In this document: in pieces, positions 61,486 to 64,000 of the stretch
How the letters are laid out: every line of letters starts with the position of its first letter
How positions within the stretch are numbered: the first letter of the stretch is position 1
Source of the DNA: Rubellimicrobium rubrum
GTDB taxonomy: Bacteria > Pseudomonadota > Alphaproteobacteria > Rhodobacterales > Rhodobacteraceae
NCBI RefSeq assembly: GCF_006152115.1
Contig: NZ_VDFU01000017.1
Coordinates: forward strand, 31,410 to 95,409
Length of the DNA stretch: 64,000 bases
Direction: 5' to 3'
Notes under the pieces: model-generated
Seen by the model: the letters and a program-made list of their open reading frames with translations, nothing else
The model's database searches: none
Told to the model about the DNA's origin: nothing
Translations under genes and position numbers: made by a program

Positions 61486-62301
61486 ATGACCCTTTCCCCT
61501 GACCCCACCCGGCTTCGATCCATCCACCGGCAGATGCCGTTCGCCACGAGCCGTGTGGTCGCCGCGCTGGTGCTGCGGGAAATGACGAGCACCTATGGAC
61601 GCAGGCCTGGCGGCTACATCTGGAGCATCGTGGAGCCGATCGCAGGCATCGCGCTGATGACGTGGATCTTCATGACCGTGGGGTTCCGGAGCCCCGCGCT
61701 GGGCACGAATTTCGCGATCTTCTACGCAACCGGGCTGCTGCCGTTCTATGTCTTCGTCAACGTCAGCCAGAAGGTCGCCCAGTCGCTGAGCTACTCGCGC
61801 CAGCTTCTGGCCTACCCCCGGGTGACGGTGTTGGACGCGCTTGTGGCGCGCTACGTGCTGAACCTGATGACCCAGCTGCTTGTAGCCTATCTGGTGCTTG
61901 CAGGGCTGCGATTGCTGATGGACACGGGCACGCAACTGGTCCCGCAGCATGTGGTCCTGGGCTTCGCCATGGCCGCAGCCCTCGCGGCCGGAGTCGGCAC
62001 GCTGAACTGTTTCCTGATGTCGATGTTCCCGCTCTGGTCGACGGCGTGGTCCGTGCTTACCCGGCCGCTGTTGTTCATCTCGGGCGTGATGTTCCTGGTC
62101 GACTCTCTGGCGCCCGAGTGGCGCAGCTATCTGGCCTGGAACCCACTGGTGCACATCATCGGCGAGGTGCGGAGCGGGTTCTATCACGGCTACGAGCCGT
62201 CCTATGTGTCGCCGGCTTATGTGTTCGGGGTGGCGCTTGTCACCGGGCTGGCCGGGCTCCTGTTCCTGTGGCGTTTCCACCGCGACATCCTCGAGGCCTG
62301 A
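61486..62301 (+). CDS. Capsular polysaccharide ABC-2 permease (KpsM type)
   Basis: 271 residues from the ATG at 61486. The N-terminal amphipathic segment and REMTSTYGRRPGGYIWSIVEP are typical of KpsM/BexB-type ABC-2 permeases, followed by six hydrophobic helices (ALMTWIFMTV, FAIFYATGLLPFYVFV, LLFISGVMFLVD among them). Its partner ATPase is at 58060 on the opposite strand; the two are separated by the DUF2793 gene and the outer-membrane lipoprotein, an unusual split layout. Confidence 0.88.
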   Translation: MTLSPDPTRLRSIHRQMPFATSRVVAALVLREMTSTYGRRPGGYIWSIVEPIAGIALMTWIFMTVGFRSPALGTNFAIFYATGLLPFYVFVNVSQKVAQSLSYSRQLLAYPRVTVLDALVARYVLNLMTQLLVAYLVLAGLRLLMDTGTQLVPQHVVLGFAMAAALAAGVGTLNCFLMSMFPLWSTAWSVLTRPLLFISGVMFLVDSLAPEWRSYLAWNPLVHIIGEVRSGFYHGYEPSYVSPAYVFGVALVTGLAGLLFLWRFHRDILEA

Positions 62302-62312
62302 GGACGTCGCGG
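62280..62312 (+). terminator. Hairpin terminator at the end of the KpsM-type gene
   Basis: CCGCGACATCCTC at 62280-62292 pairs with GAGGACGTCGCGG at 62300-62312 with one mismatch, around a seven-base loop. The stem includes the last codons and the stop of the permease gene. It is followed by TGGCCCCTTCT and lies just before the convergent protease stop at 62332. Confidence 0.6.
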
Positions 62313-62331
62313 TGGCCCCTTCTACACGGGT

Positions 62332-63702
62332 TCACACGATGAACAGGTCGTCGCCAAGTGCGGCGATGTTCGTGACGTTCTCGATCCGCAAGGTATGGTC
62401 ATTGCCGAATTTGAAGAGGATGCCGTCGCCATCGACAGAGGCAAAGGCCAGCACCTTGCCGCTGGCCAGATCCCTTCCTCCCCAGAGCGCATCATCAAGG
62501 ACGACGGTGTCCTGATCGTTCTGGAAGTCAGTGACCGTGTCGTGGCCGTTGGCGAAGACGAACCTGTCGGCCCCGAAGCCGCCCGACAGCCTGTCATTGC
62601 CCAAGCCGCCCTCCAAGCGGTCCCCTTGGCGGCCGCCCACGAGCATGTCCCCGCCTGCGCCTCCGAAAAGCTGGTCAGCTCCGTCGCCGCCTGTCAGACG
62701 GTCCGCTCCCGTGCCGCCCTCGAGGCGGTCGGAGCCGGCCTCACCCAGAAGTTCGTCGTTGCCACCGAGCCCCTTGGCCTCATCGGCGCCGGCACCGAGC
62801 CTGATGCGGTTGCCCGCGTCGTTGCCCAGTACATGGTCCCAGCCGCTGCCCGCGACGAAGTTTTCGATGACCGTGCCGTGCGCGATGCCAAGGTTGCCAC
62901 GAAGCCCGTAGACGTTGGAGAACGCTCCGCCCGCTAGCTTGACGTCCTGTGCCTTGGTGTCGTTGCTGAAATCGATGGTGTCGATGCCGCCCGCGTCGTA
63001 GATCGTCATCGCATCCGCGGCTAGGCTGCCTGTCTTGCTGCCAAAGAAGTCATTGAGGTAGCTATTGATATTCGAGTCTACCCCGTACCTTGTGTGGCCT
63101 CCCGTCGGCCCACCTGTCGCGGCGCCGTACATCTTTTGGATGGCCATGATGTCGGCCATCATCGGGGTGACAGGGTGGGCCTTGTCCAGCTTGACGTCCG
63201 TGTTCTCCTGCTGATCGAAGTAGGACATGACCGTCTGCTGCCAGCTGTCGTTCTTGAACAGGGCTTCATCATAGTTGGCATTCACGCCGTAAGTCCCGGC
63301 ATGGCCTAGGCCCAGCGCATGTCCGAGTTCGTGAATGTAGGTCCGGAAGGCGTAGTCGCCGACCTTTGCTCCGCTTTCGAGGTAGTTGGTGCCGATGTTG
63401 ATCGTGGCGCTGTTGATGGTGCCATCTTCGATCCCCGTCACTTCGGTGCGGGCGCTGTCCACGTCGCTGTCGTCGAACTTGATCTGACCGCCGGAGGCGA
63501 CCTCCTGGAAGTCGAGGTCTGCCACGGCTTCCCAGGCTGTCATGGCTTTGCGGGCCAGGCTTTGGCCTGCCTCGGTCAGCCCTGTCAGATTGACCGAGAT
63601 CGTGCTGCCGGTGAAATGGTGCGATGGATAGCCTTCATCGTCCCAATGACCGTTGACGAGGTATTCAGCGAGTGTGCGGGTGTCTGCGGCTTTGGCAGCC
63701 AT
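62332..63702 (-). CDS. Serralysin-type RTX metalloprotease (M10)
   Basis: 456 residues without a Sec signal, as expected for type I secretion. The zinc site is HELGHALGLGH (residues 124-134) and the Met-turn VMSYFDQ (158-164). From about residue 290 glycine/aspartate-rich RTX nonapeptides (GGNDELLGEAGSDRLEGGTG and similar) bind calcium after export. The C-terminus ends in a hydrophobic DDLFIV, typical of type I substrates. The exporter genes are not visible, though a gene may begin at 63987. It is a secreted, calcium-dependent protease, or a relative with a surface role. Confidence 0.9.
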   Translation of the reverse strand: MAAKAADTRTLAEYLVNGHWDDEGYPSHHFTGSTISVNLTGLTEAGQSLARKAMTAWEAVADLDFQEVASGGQIKFDDSDVDSARTEVTGIEDGTINSATINIGTNYLESGAKVGDYAFRTYIHELGHALGLGHAGTYGVNANYDEALFKNDSWQQTVMSYFDQQENTDVKLDKAHPVTPMMADIMAIQKMYGAATGGPTGGHTRYGVDSNINSYLNDFFGSKTGSLAADAMTIYDAGGIDTIDFSNDTKAQDVKLAGGAFSNVYGLRGNLGIAHGTVIENFVAGSGWDHVLGNDAGNRIRLGAGADEAKGLGGNDELLGEAGSDRLEGGTGADRLTGGDGADQLFGGAGGDMLVGGRQGDRLEGGLGNDRLSGGFGADRFVFANGHDTVTDFQNDQDTVVLDDALWGGRDLASGKVLAFASVDGDGILFKFGNDHTLRIENVTNIAALGDDLFIV

Positions 63703-64000
63703 CGATCATGCCTTTGCTGGTGGGGAGCGGATTTCCTCACCAGACCGGGCCTGAAAGGTGGTATTATCAGGGCTTCTAGGCGGCAGACCCGAGGCCTATC
63801 CAGCAGATGGCGTGAACTTGCCGAGCCTGATGTCTTGTGTGGGCGTTCCTTTGCCATGTGGCATGATCAGAGGCGGCCCGGGGCGCTTCGGGGGCATGTT
63901 AAACAGACTACTTTTCCCTAAGAGCCTGGCTCGGAACTCTTTCAGCATGCGCAATGGCTTGCGATGCGGCGGGTGAGGAGGCGTATATGGGCGATGAGGA
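63703..64000. other. Upstream region of the protease gene and possible start of a divergent gene
   Basis: About 285 bases with no complete gene. They should contain the protease promoter on the minus strand. At the right edge GAGGAGG at 63975-63981 precedes an ATG at 63987 on the plus strand, a good start context for a gene that continues beyond the window. Only four codons are visible, so its identity is unknown. Confidence 0.4.

Noticed and set aside
60040..62280. A 746-codon minus-strand frame spanning the DUF2793 gene and the KpsM region
   Set aside because: Only the part from the ATG at 61341 has DUF2793 homology; the rest is antisense to the KpsM-type permease and is low-complexity.
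1..64000. CRISPR arrays, insertion sequences, integrases and rRNA genes
   Set aside because: No regularly spaced direct repeats, transposase or integrase motifs, or rRNA-like conserved stretches were seen on either strand.

Overview
The window looks like chromosomal DNA of a GC-rich alphaproteobacterium, probably Rhodobacterales. The evidence is GC-biased third codon positions throughout, many ATGA/GTGA gene overlaps, DUF2793 and DUF882 proteins, an HWE-type histidine kinase, an EcfG-like sigma factor, and EcfG-type promoters (GGAAC-N16/17-CGTT) that can be read directly. A genus cannot be assigned from sequence alone. A pink C30-carotenoid-forming genus such as Rubellimicrobium would fit, but that is a guess. 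I saw no rRNA, intact tRNA, CRISPR array or insertion sequence.

Layout. 1-7.3 kb: an amide/formamide operon (AmiC, AmiR, a Dpp-type ABC importer, formamidase). 7.5-20.9 kb: single genes (AEC transporter, SUKH/HIRAN protein, alpha/beta hydrolase, lytic transglycosylase, amidohydrolase, DEAD-box helicase, SleB-like hydrolase, DUF882 protein) with a decayed AraC-SDR segment at 19.5-20.3 kb. 21.2-27.9 kb: galactonate dehydratase-like enzyme, small stress-type proteins, an MFS transporter, two divergent LuxR-type regulators and a serine hydrolase. 27.9-35.0 kb: a compact eight-gene minus-strand operon. It combines inositol-phosphate synthase, two glycosyltransferases, a PIG-L deacetylase, a histidine phosphatase, a methyltransferase, a sugar nucleotidyltransferase and an odd glycosyl hydrolase. 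It is preceded by a good EcfG-type promoter.

37.5-49.5 kb: a C30 carotenoid locus. hpnCDE (squalene synthesis) is divergent from an operon of a DUF2141 protein, two CrtN/CrtP-type desaturases/oxidases, an acyltransferase, a glycosyltransferase and a sulfotransferase. An aldehyde dehydrogenase and a type 2 IPP isomerase flank it. Together these resemble a staphyloxanthin-type glycosylated and acylated carotenoic acid pathway fed by squalene, with a possible added sulfation.

49.5-52.8 kb: HWE kinase, CRP/FNR regulator and EcfG-like sigma factor. 53.0-56.3 kb: IolE and two Gfo/Idh/MocA oxidoreductases (inositol/sugar catabolism). 56.4-58.0 kb: patatin-like and DUF4142 proteins with EcfG-type promoters. 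58.1-63.7 kb: capsule export genes (KpsT, KpsD/Wza type, KpsM), a DUF2793 protein and an RTX serralysin-type protease.

Eight EcfG-type promoter candidates lie in front of stress-type genes and the inositol operon, suggesting that much of the window belongs to the general stress regulon. The inositol-glycan operon is the best candidate for an undescribed system: it carries enzyme classes matching the first steps of mycothiol synthesis but lacks the cysteine-adding steps.
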